Source: Ascidiaceihabitans sp047624005 (GTDB taxonomy: Bacteria; Pseudomonadota; Alphaproteobacteria; Rhodobacterales; Rhodobacteraceae). Taken from it: 64,000 nt of DNA. Positions 45,907-54,411 of the stretch are shown here, piece after piece. A program made the translations under genes and the position numbers. The stretch is from NCBI GenBank assembly GCA_047624005.1, contig JBLHPE010000009.1, positions 3,888-67,887 of the forward strand, in the 5' to 3' direction. The notes below the pieces were generated by a model. The model saw only the letters and a program-made list of their open reading frames with translations, was not told the origin of the DNA and searched no databases. Each line of letters begins with the position of its first letter. Position 1 is the stretch's first letter.

Positions 45907-46566
45907 CTAAAACGGAAGCTGAAGTTGGGGGCCACTAGAAACCCGTGAATTCACTTCCCTACTAACCCTATGAAACTGTAGCGTTTCTTCTGGGGCTGCC
46001 CGCATAAGCGTGGCGGCCCCTTTGCCTTTTTCACCTAGCCAAAGTGCAATTTGATCAGGCTCTAGAAGCACAGGCATACGGTGGTGAATCGCAGAAATAG
46101 CGGCATTGGACCCTGTGGTCACAATTGCGCAGGTTTTGAGAGGTGTCTCGCCATTTTGCCATGACTGCCAAATTCCGGCAAAAGCGATAGGCGCGTCGTC
46201 ACTGCGTGCAATGTACCAAGGGTTGCGTCCACCATCTTCATCCTTGGTCCACTCGTAAAATCCCGTTGCGACAATCACACAGCGCCTTGCACGGCAAGCC
46301 TCTTTAAACGCTGGTTTTTCTGCGATTGTCTCGGCTCTTGCATTGATCAAAAGTGGGCCGTCATTCGGCTTTTTGTACCACGATGGGATGAAACCCCAGC
46401 GCATTGATTCCAACCGCCTGTAGCCCTCCCCCAAGGTTACGGTATGGACAGAATTTGTTGGGCAAATGTTGTAATTTGGGACATCTGGCAGATCGTTATT
46501 GGGCGAGGCTGCAAACAACTGCGCCATCGCGTCTGTGGGCATAGTATTGGCGATACGGCCGCACAT
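45907..46566 (-). CDS. SRAP-family abasic-site protein (HMCES/YedK type)
   Basis: The 219-residue product begins MCGRIAN, giving the required Cys2 after the start methionine is removed. Asn75 (LLINARAET), Glu105 (TGFYEW) and His161/162 (IHHRMP) complete the active site. The family forms a thiazolidine crosslink with abasic sites in single-stranded DNA, protecting replication forks. ATG 46566 is fixed by the Cys2 rule and by AAGGAAGA just upstream; the longer frame to 46695 is promoter DNA. The upstream region carries paired TGTACA elements. Confidence 0.93.
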   Translation of the reverse strand: MCGRIANTMPTDAMAQLFAASPNNDLPDVPNYNICPTNSVHTVTLGEGYRRLESMRWGFIPSWYKKPNDGPLLINARAETIAEKPAFKEACRARRCVIVATGFYEWTKDEDGGRNPWYIARSDDAPIAFAGIWQSWQNGETPLKTCAIVTTGSNAAISAIHHRMPVLLEPDQIALWLGEKGKGAATLMRAAPEETLQFHRVSREVNSRVSSGPQLQLPF

Positions 46567-46645
46567 TTGTTCTTCCTTTTGATGCAACTTCTGCTGATCA
46601 AACAGTCTGGTTAAGGCAGCGTTCGATGCTGGTTTGACTGCAGTT

Positions 46646-46782
46646 TGTACATTTGAGATGTCCAATTGTACAATTTCATAAGCTTCAGACCACATGAATC
46701 GGCATCATTTCTACGAAATGTACAATTCACCCCCTAGATATGTACAAATCCCGTGCCATCCAGCCGTTCATCAATGGTTAAC
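46646..46782. promoter_or_regulatory. Paired TGTACA composite element, copy 2
   Basis: TGTACA lies at 46646-46651, 46667-46672, 46719-46724 and 46741-46746. The last pair has a 16-base spacer containing C5 and is followed by exactly 30 bases and GTTAAC (46777-46782), the same geometry as at 3072-3135. The first pair is looser (15-base spacer, no C5). The element sits 80-216 bases upstream of the SRAP start. Confidence 0.55.
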
Positions 46783-46815
46783 AATTCGACGCCGTTAACC
46801 ATTGGCACTGGGCCA

Positions 46816-46830
46816 TTAACGTTTTGTTAA
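46816..46830. promoter_or_regulatory. CtrA-type binding site
   Basis: TTAACGTTTTGTTAA matches the alphaproteobacterial CtrA consensus TTAA-N7-TTAA exactly. It lies between the SRAP gene and the acyltransferase gene. Which gene it would serve is not evident. Confidence 0.55.
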
Positions 46831-47102
46831 AATGCACCCTGCATCAGGATCAAACCGTTGCAATCGGGATCATCAAACGTGACTATCTGATCTCATTGGG
46901 CCTTTTCAACGTCCGAATCCTCTACACCTTTGGCGGCCAACTCTGCACGAGGTGTATTTATGTCAGAGGTCGATATCACCAAGCCACGCAAAGATCCTGC
47001 AGGCATGCTGCCAAACCAGATGACAAGCGTGATCGAAGTTGCGGTGTTTGACAGCCGTCTTATTCACATTCACATTTTCACCCAACGGAATTTTCCATTG
47101 GG

Positions 47103-48029
47103 GTGCTCATCTTTCCTCTTGGCGGCACTCATATTTGCAACCATAAGCAACCAGTGTTTTCACGTCATTTTATCACCTTCTGGCATCACCTTAGATATGT
47201 CCCCCTGCTGTCGGCACTCACCTTTTCGAGGTGGCGTGGTTTCGATGGGCAGGCGCGTGCGTTGGGTAATTTTGTCGGGGGTGCCGCACGGTGGTTTCCA
47301 ATCTCACGACGTCGCATTGACCACGACCTCGTGCGCGTGTTCCCCAATATGCGACGCGCCGAACGGATGAAGTTGTGCCACAAAATCGGTCACAATATGG
47401 GCCAGACCCTGTTCGAGATTTATCACTGCGCAGAATTCCAAACCCGTCAGGAAAATTTTTCAGTTTCCGGACCAGGGTTGAAGGCACTTGAGGCAGCTCA
47501 CGCCGCTGGCAAAGGTGCGATTATTGTGTCCGGTCATTTCGGCCAATGGGAAGCCATCCGTGCAGTTTTGAAAGCCAGAGGAATGGAAACTGGCGCAGTT
47601 TATCGCCCGCAGACAAATCGCCACTACCAACGGCGGTTGCTGGCAGGCATCGAAGCTGGTGGCGTGCCGATCATTGCGACTGGAAAGATTGGGACCAAAG
47701 CGCTGGTCCGACATCTGCGCAACGGCGGTTTCATCGCTATTTTGCTGGATGAAAAGTCGGGCACAGGGGAACGTATGCCTTTTCTGGGCCACGATGCACT
47801 TACGTCTTTGGCGGCAGCGCGATTGGCTTTGAAATATGACATCCCAATGGTGCCCGCTTATGGAACCCGTGTTGGCGGGGGCAGCGATTTTGCCGTGGAC
47901 TTTGAAGCGCCAATTCCACCAAGCGATGCGCATACAATGACGCAGGCTTTTAATGACAGTCTTTCGGCAAGAATTCTTGATAAGCCAGACCAATGGTATT
48001 GGATGTTGCGCCGTTGGAACGACATGTAG
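47103..48029 (+). CDS. Lipid A-type lauroyl acyltransferase (LpxL/HtrB family), N-terminus uncertain
   Basis: The conserved part has the acyltransferase motif SGHFGQWEA (H-x4-E), VYRPQTNRHYQ, and the closing QWYWMLRRW typical of lysophospholipid/lipid A acyltransferases. It adds a fatty acid to lipid A at the inner membrane. The GTG at 47103 has no ribosome site. A better start, ATG 46960 with GAGG upstream and an opening SEVDITKPRKDPAGM that looks like this family in roseobacters, is in another frame that drifts into nonsense. A frame change or small insertion between about 47045 and 47200 is likely. Confidence 0.75.
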   Translation: MLIFPLGGTHICNHKQPVFSRHFITFWHHLRYVPLLSALTFSRWRGFDGQARALGNFVGGAARWFPISRRRIDHDLVRVFPNMRRAERMKLCHKIGHNMGQTLFEIYHCAEFQTRQENFSVSGPGLKALEAAHAAGKGAIIVSGHFGQWEAIRAVLKARGMETGAVYRPQTNRHYQRRLLAGIEAGGVPIIATGKIGTKALVRHLRNGGFIAILLDEKSGTGERMPFLGHDALTSLAAARLALKYDIPMVPAYGTRVGGGSDFAVDFEAPIPPSDAHTMTQAFNDSLSARILDKPDQWYWMLRRWNDM

Positions 48030-48079
48030 TGCTGTGAAGCTTTACAGTTGTTTGGCGTAAACTGGACATCTAAAAACGC

Positions 48080-48109
48080 AAAAAGGCGCGAATTGCTTCG
48101 CGCCTTTTT
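48080..48109. terminator. Bidirectional rho-independent terminator
   Basis: AAAAAGGCGCGAA-TTGC-TTCGCGCCTTTTT is a perfect 13-base stem with A- and T-tracts on either side. It ends the acyltransferase message and the convergent 5'-nucleotidase message. Confidence 0.93.
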
Positions 48110-48131
48110 GTATATCAATCAGAGCTTGGCC

Positions 48132-49691
48132 TTACTTTAAAGTAATGCGACCATCTGTGTACGGAGTGAATGGGCCTTTGGCAGCTAAGAATTCAGCCGT
48201 AACGTCAGCCAAATCTGGTCCAAAATCATATGCATTCGCAGCTGATTTGAACATTTTGTAGCCGTCGCCGCCGTTGCGCACGTAGTTGTTGGACACAACG
48301 CCGTAGACTTTGGCCAGATCAATTGGCGCGCCGCCAACCATAACGTCGCTGATGCGTGCACCAACTTCTGCAGCAGGATCAATCGTGTAGGTCATGCCAG
48401 CAACTTGTGCGAAGCGGCCTGCGCCTTCTTCCAACTGGCTCACGCCATTTTCAAGCGCTGCGACAACTGTGGCACCGTCAACTTCGAATGTGGACAGCGT
48501 GTTTTGGAATGGCAGAACTGTTAGAACTTCGCCCATTGTGATCGGACCCGCATCGATGCTGGCACGGATGCCGCCACCATTTTGGATTGCGATTTCGACG
48601 CCTTGGTCTTTGACGCGGTCAAGCATTGCGTCAGCGATCAAAGACCCCATTGAGCATTCCATAGCACGACATACAGCGCGGTCGCCGCCAATGACGGTTG
48701 CAGCTTCAGCCACAACTTTGCTTCGGATTTCTTCGAGCGGCGCTGCAGCTTCTGCGATCCGCGCAACTGTTGCTGCATCTTCCGCAACAGATGCGTCCAT
48801 CACCAATGGCTCACCTACGGCCTCAGTAATTTCGCCAGCATCGTTGAATGTCACATTCAACTCACCCAAGAATTTACCGTAAGCATAGGCTTGGACGATT
48901 GCCGTATCGCCAACCATTGTTGGATACGCGCCTTGTGCCCGCTCGTTTGTATTAGACAGCAGCGTGTTGGAGTGACCACCGACGATCACGTCAACGCCAG
49001 TTGTTTCAGCGGCAACCCGTTGATCAACAACGTAGCCAGAGTGGGATAGAACGATAATCTTGTTCACACCTTGCGCCATCAACGCGTCAACTTCGCCTTG
49101 GACTGCAGCCACTGGATCTGAGAACGTGATGTTGTCGCCCGGACTTGCCAGATCGTCGGTATCTTCTGGTGTCAGTCCGATCAGGCCCAACTTTTCGCCG
49201 CCCCGTTCGATGATTGTGGATTTGGCCAATTTTCCGGCCAGCAGGGGTTCGCCCGACACGTCCGCGTTGGACATCAAAACAGGGAAGTTCACGGCAGACA
49301 TGAAGCCCGCCAATACTTCTGGACCATCGTCAAATTCGTGGTTGCCCACGGTCATTGCGTCGTAGCCAACTTTGTTCATCATCTCGGCGGCCAAAGCGCC
49401 TTTATAATATGTATAGAACAACGTGCCTTGGAATTGGTCACCGCCATCTACAAGAATGGAATTGTTTGAACGTGCTTTTGCATCTGCAATCGCAGTCACC
49501 AAACGGGCAGAACCGCCAAAGCATTTGCCCTCGGCGTTATCTTCCGCACCGCACCCGCTGTCGTACTTACTGATCGGTTCAAACCGCGCGTGGAAATCGT
49601 TGGTATGCAAGATTGTCAGGCTGTAATCAGCCGCCGCGGTGCCTGCTGTCAGTGCAAGTGCCGCTACTGTTTGTGTCAAACGCATCATCAT
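48132..49691 (-). CDS. Periplasmic 5'-nucleotidase / metallophosphatase (UshA type)
   Basis: The 519-residue product has a signal peptide ending near TAAADY, then the metal-site motifs LHTNDFHARFE, VDGGDQFQG, GNHEFDDG and GGHSNT. The C-terminal nucleotidase domain follows with NGGGIRASIDAGPI and SNNYVRNGGDGYKMF, the nucleoside-binding region. It releases phosphate and nucleosides from nucleotides outside the inner membrane, a phosphate or purine scavenging role. Two cysteines in SGCGAEDNAEGKCFGG near the start may form a disulfide. Confidence 0.94.
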   Translation of the reverse strand: MMMRLTQTVAALALTAGTAAADYSLTILHTNDFHARFEPISKYDSGCGAEDNAEGKCFGGSARLVTAIADAKARSNNSILVDGGDQFQGTLFYTYYKGALAAEMMNKVGYDAMTVGNHEFDDGPEVLAGFMSAVNFPVLMSNADVSGEPLLAGKLAKSTIIERGGEKLGLIGLTPEDTDDLASPGDNITFSDPVAAVQGEVDALMAQGVNKIIVLSHSGYVVDQRVAAETTGVDVIVGGHSNTLLSNTNERAQGAYPTMVGDTAIVQAYAYGKFLGELNVTFNDAGEITEAVGEPLVMDASVAEDAATVARIAEAAAPLEEIRSKVVAEAATVIGGDRAVCRAMECSMGSLIADAMLDRVKDQGVEIAIQNGGGIRASIDAGPITMGEVLTVLPFQNTLSTFEVDGATVVAALENGVSQLEEGAGRFAQVAGMTYTIDPAAEVGARISDVMVGGAPIDLAKVYGVVSNNYVRNGGDGYKMFKSAANAYDFGPDLADVTAEFLAAKGPFTPYTDGRITLK

Positions 49692-49853
49692 GTGAACGTC
49701 CCCCTATGTGAATATCACAGCAGTGTGACTCTGCATCTGCCAAGAGTCAAAGCCACGTTTCAGTCTTTTGACGTCCCAGCGATAGCACGCGTATATGACG
49801 TTGGGGTAACGCTGGTCCTTGACGCCTGTTTTCTCAGCAGGCATCACACGCTT

Positions 49854-50192
49854 ATGTTGATTTATAAAATTTTCCGCTCCGACGAATGGGCAGATCTGCG
49901 TGCCAATGGCGAAACGCAGGGTGCGCCCATCGATATAGCTGACGGCTATGTGCATTTCTCGACTGCAGAACAGGCGCAAGAGACGGCAGACAAACATTTC
50001 GCAGGTCAGGAGGATTTGTTCCTTCTTGGGGTCGAAGCCGATCCCTTGGGCGATGACCTGAAATGGGAAGTGTCACGCGGTGACGCGCTGTTCCCTCATC
50101 TTTTCCGCACCCTGAAGCTGTCGGACGTCGCATGGTCGCAGCCATTGCCCCTTGTCGATGGGAAACATCAATTTCCAGAAGGTGCAGTATGA
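49854..50192 (+). CDS. DUF952 family protein
   Basis: The 112-residue product has the DUF952 pattern: MLIYKIFRSDEW at the start, then DGYVHFSTAEQAQETADKHF near residue 24-43 and a closing RGDALFPHLFR. The fold is related to ADP-ribosyltransferase-like enzymes, but no activity is established. ATG 49854 begins the domain. Its stop overlaps the DUF1330 gene by 4 bases (ATGA). Confidence 0.85.
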   Translation: MLIYKIFRSDEWADLRANGETQGAPIDIADGYVHFSTAEQAQETADKHFAGQEDLFLLGVEADPLGDDLKWEVSRGDALFPHLFRTLKLSDVAWSQPLPLVDGKHQFPEGAV

Positions 50193-50623
50193 CCGATATT
50201 CACATCGACCCAACCCGCGAACAATTTGAAGCGTTCAAGGACCTGCCCCGCGATACGCCCATCCAGATGCTAAATTTGGTGCAACTGCGCGAAACAGCCA
50301 ATTACCCAGCGGATCATACTTTGGCGAATACCGGGTTAACCGGCGCAGATGCTTATAAAAACTACGGGGCTGAAACCGGACCCATCTTGCACAAAGTGGG
50401 CGGCAGCATCCTATGGCGGGGGCGTTACGACACCACCCTTATCGGCCCATCTGACGAAGCATGGGACGCGGTGTTTATCGCGCAATATCCTAACTCCGGT
50501 GCATTCCTCGCTATGGTCACAGACCCAGATTATCAAAAAGCCGTGGTGCATCGCCAAGCAGCGGTTGTCACATCGCGCTTGATCCGGTGTGCCCCTACAG
50601 ATGGCGGAGCCACCTTCGGATGA
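50189..50623 (+). CDS. DUF1330 family protein
   Basis: The 144-residue product has the DUF1330 features IQMLNLVQLRE near residue 22, an ILWRGRYD segment, and FIAQYPNSGAFLAMVTDPDYQ with a following HRQAAVVTSRLI. The family has a dimeric ferredoxin-like fold with no agreed function. It is coupled to DUF952 upstream and, by an ATGA at 50620, to pyrD downstream, so the three are one operon. Confidence 0.85.
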   Translation: MTDIHIDPTREQFEAFKDLPRDTPIQMLNLVQLRETANYPADHTLANTGLTGADAYKNYGAETGPILHKVGGSILWRGRYDTTLIGPSDEAWDAVFIAQYPNSGAFLAMVTDPDYQKAVVHRQAAVVTSRLIRCAPTDGGATFG

Positions 50624-51663
50624 AGCAGATGATGGAACAATTGGGCCTTAAGGCACTGCTGCGGATTGACCCCGAAGTGGCGCATGGCTTGGCGATCAAG
50701 GCGTTGAAATTGGGATTGGCTTCAACACCTGGTCCTGTCACATCTGATCGGTTGAAGACCGAGGTTGCGGGTTTGGCGATGCCGAACCCCGTCGGCTTGG
50801 CCGCTGGTTTTGACAAAAACGCCGAAGTCATAGCGCCACTGTCGAATGCAGGCTTTGGTTTCATCGAAGTCGGGGCAGCGACCCCAATTGCGCAGCCCGG
50901 AAATCCGAAACCAAGACTGTTCCGGCTAAGCGAAGACCGCGCATCCATCAACCGTTTTGGGTTCAACAATCAAGGGGCCGAAGCGATCACTGCAAGGCTA
51001 CGCGCCCGCCCCAAAGGCATCCCTGTCGGGCTGAACCTTGGGGCAAACAAAACCAGCTCGGACCGTGCCGATGATTTCGCCCAAGTGATGAAACTGGCGG
51101 GACCTCATGTCGATTTCGCGACGGTTAACGTATCATCACCCAACACCGAAAAATTGCGGGATTTGCAGGGTCCAATGGCTTTGGCCGCGTTGCTGGATGG
51201 TGTAATGCAGGTGCGTGGCCAGACGCCTGTGTTCTTGAAAATCGCACCCGATCTGACGGATCAAGATTTGGCAGACATTGCCAAAGTTGCCACAGATGCG
51301 CGGGTTGCCGCGATTATTACAACCAACACGACACTGGATCGCGCGGGACTTAAAAGCCAGCACCGTGATGAAATGGGTGGCCTGTCTGGTGCGCCCTTGT
51401 TTGAGAAATCGACGCGCATTTTGGCGAAGTTAAGCGAGCTAACGACAATCCCACTGATCGGCGTTGGCGGCATCAGCACAGCGGAACAGGCTTACGCAAA
51501 AATACGCGCGGGTGCGTCCGCAGTTCAGTTGTACACCGCACTGGTCTACGGTGGGCTTTCATTGGCTGCTAACATCGCACGCGATTTGGATATATTGTTG
51601 GAACAAGACGGCTTCAAACGCGTCAAAGATGCAGTGGGCACAGACAAAGCGCGCTGGCTTTAA
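50620..51663 (+). CDS. pyrD: Dihydroorotate dehydrogenase (quinone), class 2
   Basis: The 347-residue product has class 2 features: NPVGLAAGFDKNAEV near residue 57, the FMN and substrate segment NRFGFNNQGAE near 113, the catalytic serine in NVSSPNTEKLRDLQG near 173, and IGVGGIS near 287. It oxidises dihydroorotate to orotate at the membrane, passing electrons to quinone. The start is taken at the ATG overlapping the DUF1330 stop; ATG 50629 or 50632 also fit. It ends convergently with the MATE gene, overlapping by 4 bases. Confidence 0.94.
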   Translation: MKQMMEQLGLKALLRIDPEVAHGLAIKALKLGLASTPGPVTSDRLKTEVAGLAMPNPVGLAAGFDKNAEVIAPLSNAGFGFIEVGAATPIAQPGNPKPRLFRLSEDRASINRFGFNNQGAEAITARLRARPKGIPVGLNLGANKTSSDRADDFAQVMKLAGPHVDFATVNVSSPNTEKLRDLQGPMALAALLDGVMQVRGQTPVFLKIAPDLTDQDLADIAKVATDARVAAIITTNTTLDRAGLKSQHRDEMGGLSGAPLFEKSTRILAKLSELTTIPLIGVGGISTAEQAYAKIRAGASAVQLYTALVYGGLSLAANIARDLDILLEQDGFKRVKDAVGTDKARWL

Positions 51664-53000
51664 GCGCCTTTATTCGCCGCTCGTTCCAGCGCGGGATACC
51701 GCAAAGACAGCGTGATCCCGCGTGCAAGGAATGATACTAACAACGCTGCCCATAATCCGTGATTGCCCCACAAGGGCAAGAACAGCCAGACGGCGATCCA
51801 ATAGACGATAAAACTGACAATCATCATGTTGCGCATGTCACGCGATTGCGTTGCGCCAATGAATATCCCGTCCATCATCCACGCCACGCACCCGATCAAC
51901 GATGCGGCGACCATCCACGGCAAGTAGGTCCGCGCGACTGCCTGTACCTCGGGTGATTTAGCCATCACATCGATCAACCAAGGGCCGATTAACGCAAAAC
52001 CCAGTGATGTCGTGACACAAACCACGGCCCCCCAAAATCCAGTCATCATAGCAGAGCGGCGCAGACGTGACGGATCCCCCCGCCCCATTGCCCGCGCGAT
52101 CAAAGTTTCAGCCGCAAACGCGAACCCGTCCATCGCATATGCGGTGATGTACATGAATTGCACCAACACTTCGTTCGCCGCCAAGGTCACATCGCCAAAG
52201 CGTGTGCCAAGAAAAACAAACGACGAGAAGATGATCATCAAAAGGGCCGAGCGGATCAAGATATCCGTGTTCAAAAGCGCCATGCGGATCAGCTTGGCGC
52301 GGTCAAACACTTGGCTCCACTTACGCCAATCTGGATGGGCAAAGGCATCGCGGCACAGATACAGCGCCAATCCAGCCCCTAAGACTTCAGCAATTACGGT
52401 GCCGTATGCGACTCCTTGGACGCCCATATCAAGCCAAAGCACAAACGCCATGCTAAGCAGAATGTTTACGCCGTTCATCACCAATTGGACCCAGAAGACG
52501 CCCGATGTGCGCTCCATCGCCACAAGCCAACCCGTTAACGCGTAAATTGCGATCGCGGCGGGGGCGGTCCAGATGCGGATCGACAGGTAACTTCGGGCAA
52601 GGTTTTCGACTTCGTCCGAGGCACTGGACATAGCGAGGGCCGCTGCAAATATAAGCGGCTGCAGGACGATCAGCGCAAACCCAGCAGCCACTGCAATCAA
52701 CAATGCGCGGGTCAAGATGATCGAAACTTCCGCGTCGTCCCCTGCCCCAGCCGCCTGCCCGACCAATCCAACGGTCCCCATACGTAGGAAACCGAAAATC
52801 CAGAAGACGGTTGTTAAGATTATCGCGCCAAGGCCGACAGCACCAATGGGGGCTGCTGCGCCCATTTGCCCAACAACGCCCAGATCGACGGCCCCAAGGA
52901 TTGGGACCGTGGCATTGGACAGGACCAATGGCACCGCAAGTTTCAAGACACGTTTGTGCGTTATCTCTTGGGGCGCGGTTGATTGGTTTACTGTGCTCAC
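51660..53000 (-). CDS. MATE-family exporter coupled to two thioesterase genes
   Basis: The 446-residue product has about 12 membrane segments and the MATE opening HKRVLKLAVPLVLSNATVPIL near residue 15. GTG 53000 is chosen because it overlaps the stop of the thioesterase gene (GTGA), a coupling that rules out the longer frame. It is most like the DinF-type branch in spacing, but this is not certain. Association with two thioesterases suggests export of a free acid, which is inference. Confidence 0.9.
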   Translation of the reverse strand: MSTVNQSTAPQEITHKRVLKLAVPLVLSNATVPILGAVDLGVVGQMGAAAPIGAVGLGAIILTTVFWIFGFLRMGTVGLVGQAAGAGDDAEVSIILTRALLIAVAAGFALIVLQPLIFAAALAMSSASDEVENLARSYLSIRIWTAPAAIAIYALTGWLVAMERTSGVFWVQLVMNGVNILLSMAFVLWLDMGVQGVAYGTVIAEVLGAGLALYLCRDAFAHPDWRKWSQVFDRAKLIRMALLNTDILIRSALLMIIFSSFVFLGTRFGDVTLAANEVLVQFMYITAYAMDGFAFAAETLIARAMGRGDPSRLRRSAMMTGFWGAVVCVTTSLGFALIGPWLIDVMAKSPEVQAVARTYLPWMVAASLIGCVAWMMDGIFIGATQSRDMRNMMIVSFIVYWIAVWLFLPLWGNHGLWAALLVSFLARGITLSLRYPALERAANKGA

Positions 53001-53500
53001 TTGGTATCGACGCGGGGTTGCGGCATCAAGAAATGCCCTGTGGCTTGGGCGAACAGTTTTGATTGGTTGTCTTGCCACGCTTCAACATGGACCGACGCAT
53101 AGCGCCGCCCAGCCCGCGTGATCCGCGCCCGAGCATAAGCGTCCCGTGGCAGACCAGAGCGAAGGTAATCAACAGTAAAGTCGATAGTTTTTGGCAACCT
53201 TGGGAAGGTCGTAGCGTCTTCAAGGGCACCGCTTTCCAGATCATCCCAAAGGTTGGTCCAGCTAAGGGTGATCACGGATGTGATTTCAAGAAACGCTGAC
53301 GTCACGCCGCCGTGGATCGCGGGCAGGATTGGGTTGCCGATCAGCTTTTCTGCGAACGGAAGCACACCTGTCAATTCATCCCCGCGACGATCAAATGTGA
53401 CGCCAAGGTATTGAATGTAAGGGACCCGCCCGATCAACCCAGTAAGCGCTGCATCACGACGTTGTTTGATAACTTCAACTTGTTCTGGCGGTTTTCTCAT
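52997..53500 (-). CDS. PaaI-type thioesterase, second of a tandem pair
   Basis: The 167-residue product has the hotdog pattern with PAIHGGVTSAFLEITS near residues 60-75. It would cleave an acyl-CoA thioester. Its ATG overlaps the upstream thioesterase stop by 4 bases and its stop overlaps the MATE start by 4 bases. The two thioesterases differ clearly in sequence, so they are not a recent duplication and may form a heteromer or act on different chains. Confidence 0.88.
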   Translation of the reverse strand: MRKPPEQVEVIKQRRDAALTGLIGRVPYIQYLGVTFDRRGDELTGVLPFAEKLIGNPILPAIHGGVTSAFLEITSVITLSWTNLWDDLESGALEDATTFPRLPKTIDFTVDYLRSGLPRDAYARARITRAGRRYASVHVEAWQDNQSKLFAQATGHFLMPQPRVDTK

Positions 53501-53925
53501 GTCCGATGCCCCTCAACGGTGAAGGTGCCTGTGGCCATTGCGATTGGATTTTCTGCGTCCTCGTCCACCGCAGTCGCGCGCACAAAGGCAACCGAACGCG
53601 TGATGTGATAACAGGTGGCGGTGGTCGACAACGCCTGTCCCGGTGTCGCAGACCGCATATAATCGACGCGCAAATCAATCGTCGCTGTCCCGCCCGGATT
53701 GGACGGGTGGCTCATCACTGCAGCCCCGCAACAGCTGTCCATCAGCGCCGCAACCGCACCGCCGTGCAAAACGCCAGTGTCAGGATCGCCGATAAGACGT
53801 TCGTCGTATGGCATCGTGATGGTGGCCACGCCACCTTCGAGTTCGATCAACTTCATGCCCAGATCACGAGCATGGGGAATTGCCGCCATAAACTGGCGGG
53901 CCATTTGGACTTTGTTTGACATCAT
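53497..53925 (-). CDS. PaaI-type thioesterase, first gene of a thioesterase-MATE operon
   Basis: The 142-residue product has the typical motif GVLHGGAVAALMDSCCGAAV near residues 51-70, with the HGG loop and the acidic helix residue Asp near 63. It is the first gene of a three-gene unit in which each junction is a 4-base overlap. A MerR regulator is divergent 111 bases away and could control the unit. Confidence 0.9.
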   Translation of the reverse strand: MMSNKVQMARQFMAAIPHARDLGMKLIELEGGVATITMPYDERLIGDPDTGVLHGGAVAALMDSCCGAAVMSHPSNPGGTATIDLRVDYMRSATPGQALSTTATCYHITRSVAFVRATAVDEDAENPIAMATGTFTVEGHRT

Positions 53926-54036
53926 TGATGCCTTTCATTGCTTCGCCACCTTTTGAACAGCCTGTTGAGAAAAGGGCAAGAGCACCAGTTGCGCTTCCCC
54001 AATCGCGGGCATAACGTGCGGGAAGGGAGAACATGC

Positions 54037-54411
54037 ATGACCGACGACCGACTATCGTTTAAGGAAATGTGCGCCGCGTTTGACGTGACGCCGCGGACCC
54101 TGCGTTATTATGAATACATCGAACTTTTGCAGCCTGACCGCGAAGGCCGTTCACGGTTTTACGGAGCGCGCGAGCGTGCGCGGATGAAATTGATCATGCG
54201 TGGCCGTAAATTTGGCTTCCAACTTGAAGACATTCGCCAATGGCTGCTGATTTACGAAAAAGAAGGCACGCGGGCCCAGATGGAAACCTGGATTGGCATG
54301 GCCGATGGGCAGCTTAAAGAGCTTGCAGAGCAACGTGAACAGCTAGACGAAGCGTTCCAAGAACTGCAGTCTTTACGTAAAGACGTGGCTGCCGAACTCG
54401 CCAAATCTTAA
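54037..54411 (+). CDS. MerR-family transcriptional regulator
   Basis: The 124-residue product has the MerR helix-turn-helix with FKEMCAAFDVTPRTLRYYEYI near residues 7-27 and a C-terminal coiled coil (about 70-115). The usual metal-binding cysteines are absent, so it senses an organic signal. ATG 54037 has GGGAG upstream. It is divergent from the thioesterase-MATE operon and precedes a second MerR gene. In relatives such MerR proteins control acyl-CoA catabolism, so a fatty-acid signal is likely but inferred. Confidence 0.87.
   Translation: MTDDRLSFKEMCAAFDVTPRTLRYYEYIELLQPDREGRSRFYGARERARMKLIMRGRKFGFQLEDIRQWLLIYEKEGTRAQMETWIGMADGQLKELAEQREQLDEAFQELQSLRKDVAAELAKS

Larger units (their letters stand above)
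46567..46959. other. Intergenic region rich in regulatory-looking repeats
   Basis: No convincing gene lies here. It holds four TGTACA hexamers, a perfect 11-base inverted repeat CAATGGTTAAC/GTTAACCATTG (46772-46782 and 46794-46804), and a CtrA-type TTAA-N7-TTAA site. It is the shared upstream region of the SRAP gene (minus) and the acyltransferase gene (plus). Confidence 0.65.

Noticed and set aside
46621..46635. LexA-like site GTTC-N7-GTTT upstream of the SRAP gene
   Set aside because: The alphaproteobacterial LexA consensus is GTTC-N7-GTTC; the second half is off by one base and a single near match is expected by chance.
46567..46695. N-terminal extension of the SRAP protein
   Set aside because: The family needs cysteine as residue 2; MCGR at 46566 supplies it, and the extension lies over the TGTACA repeats.
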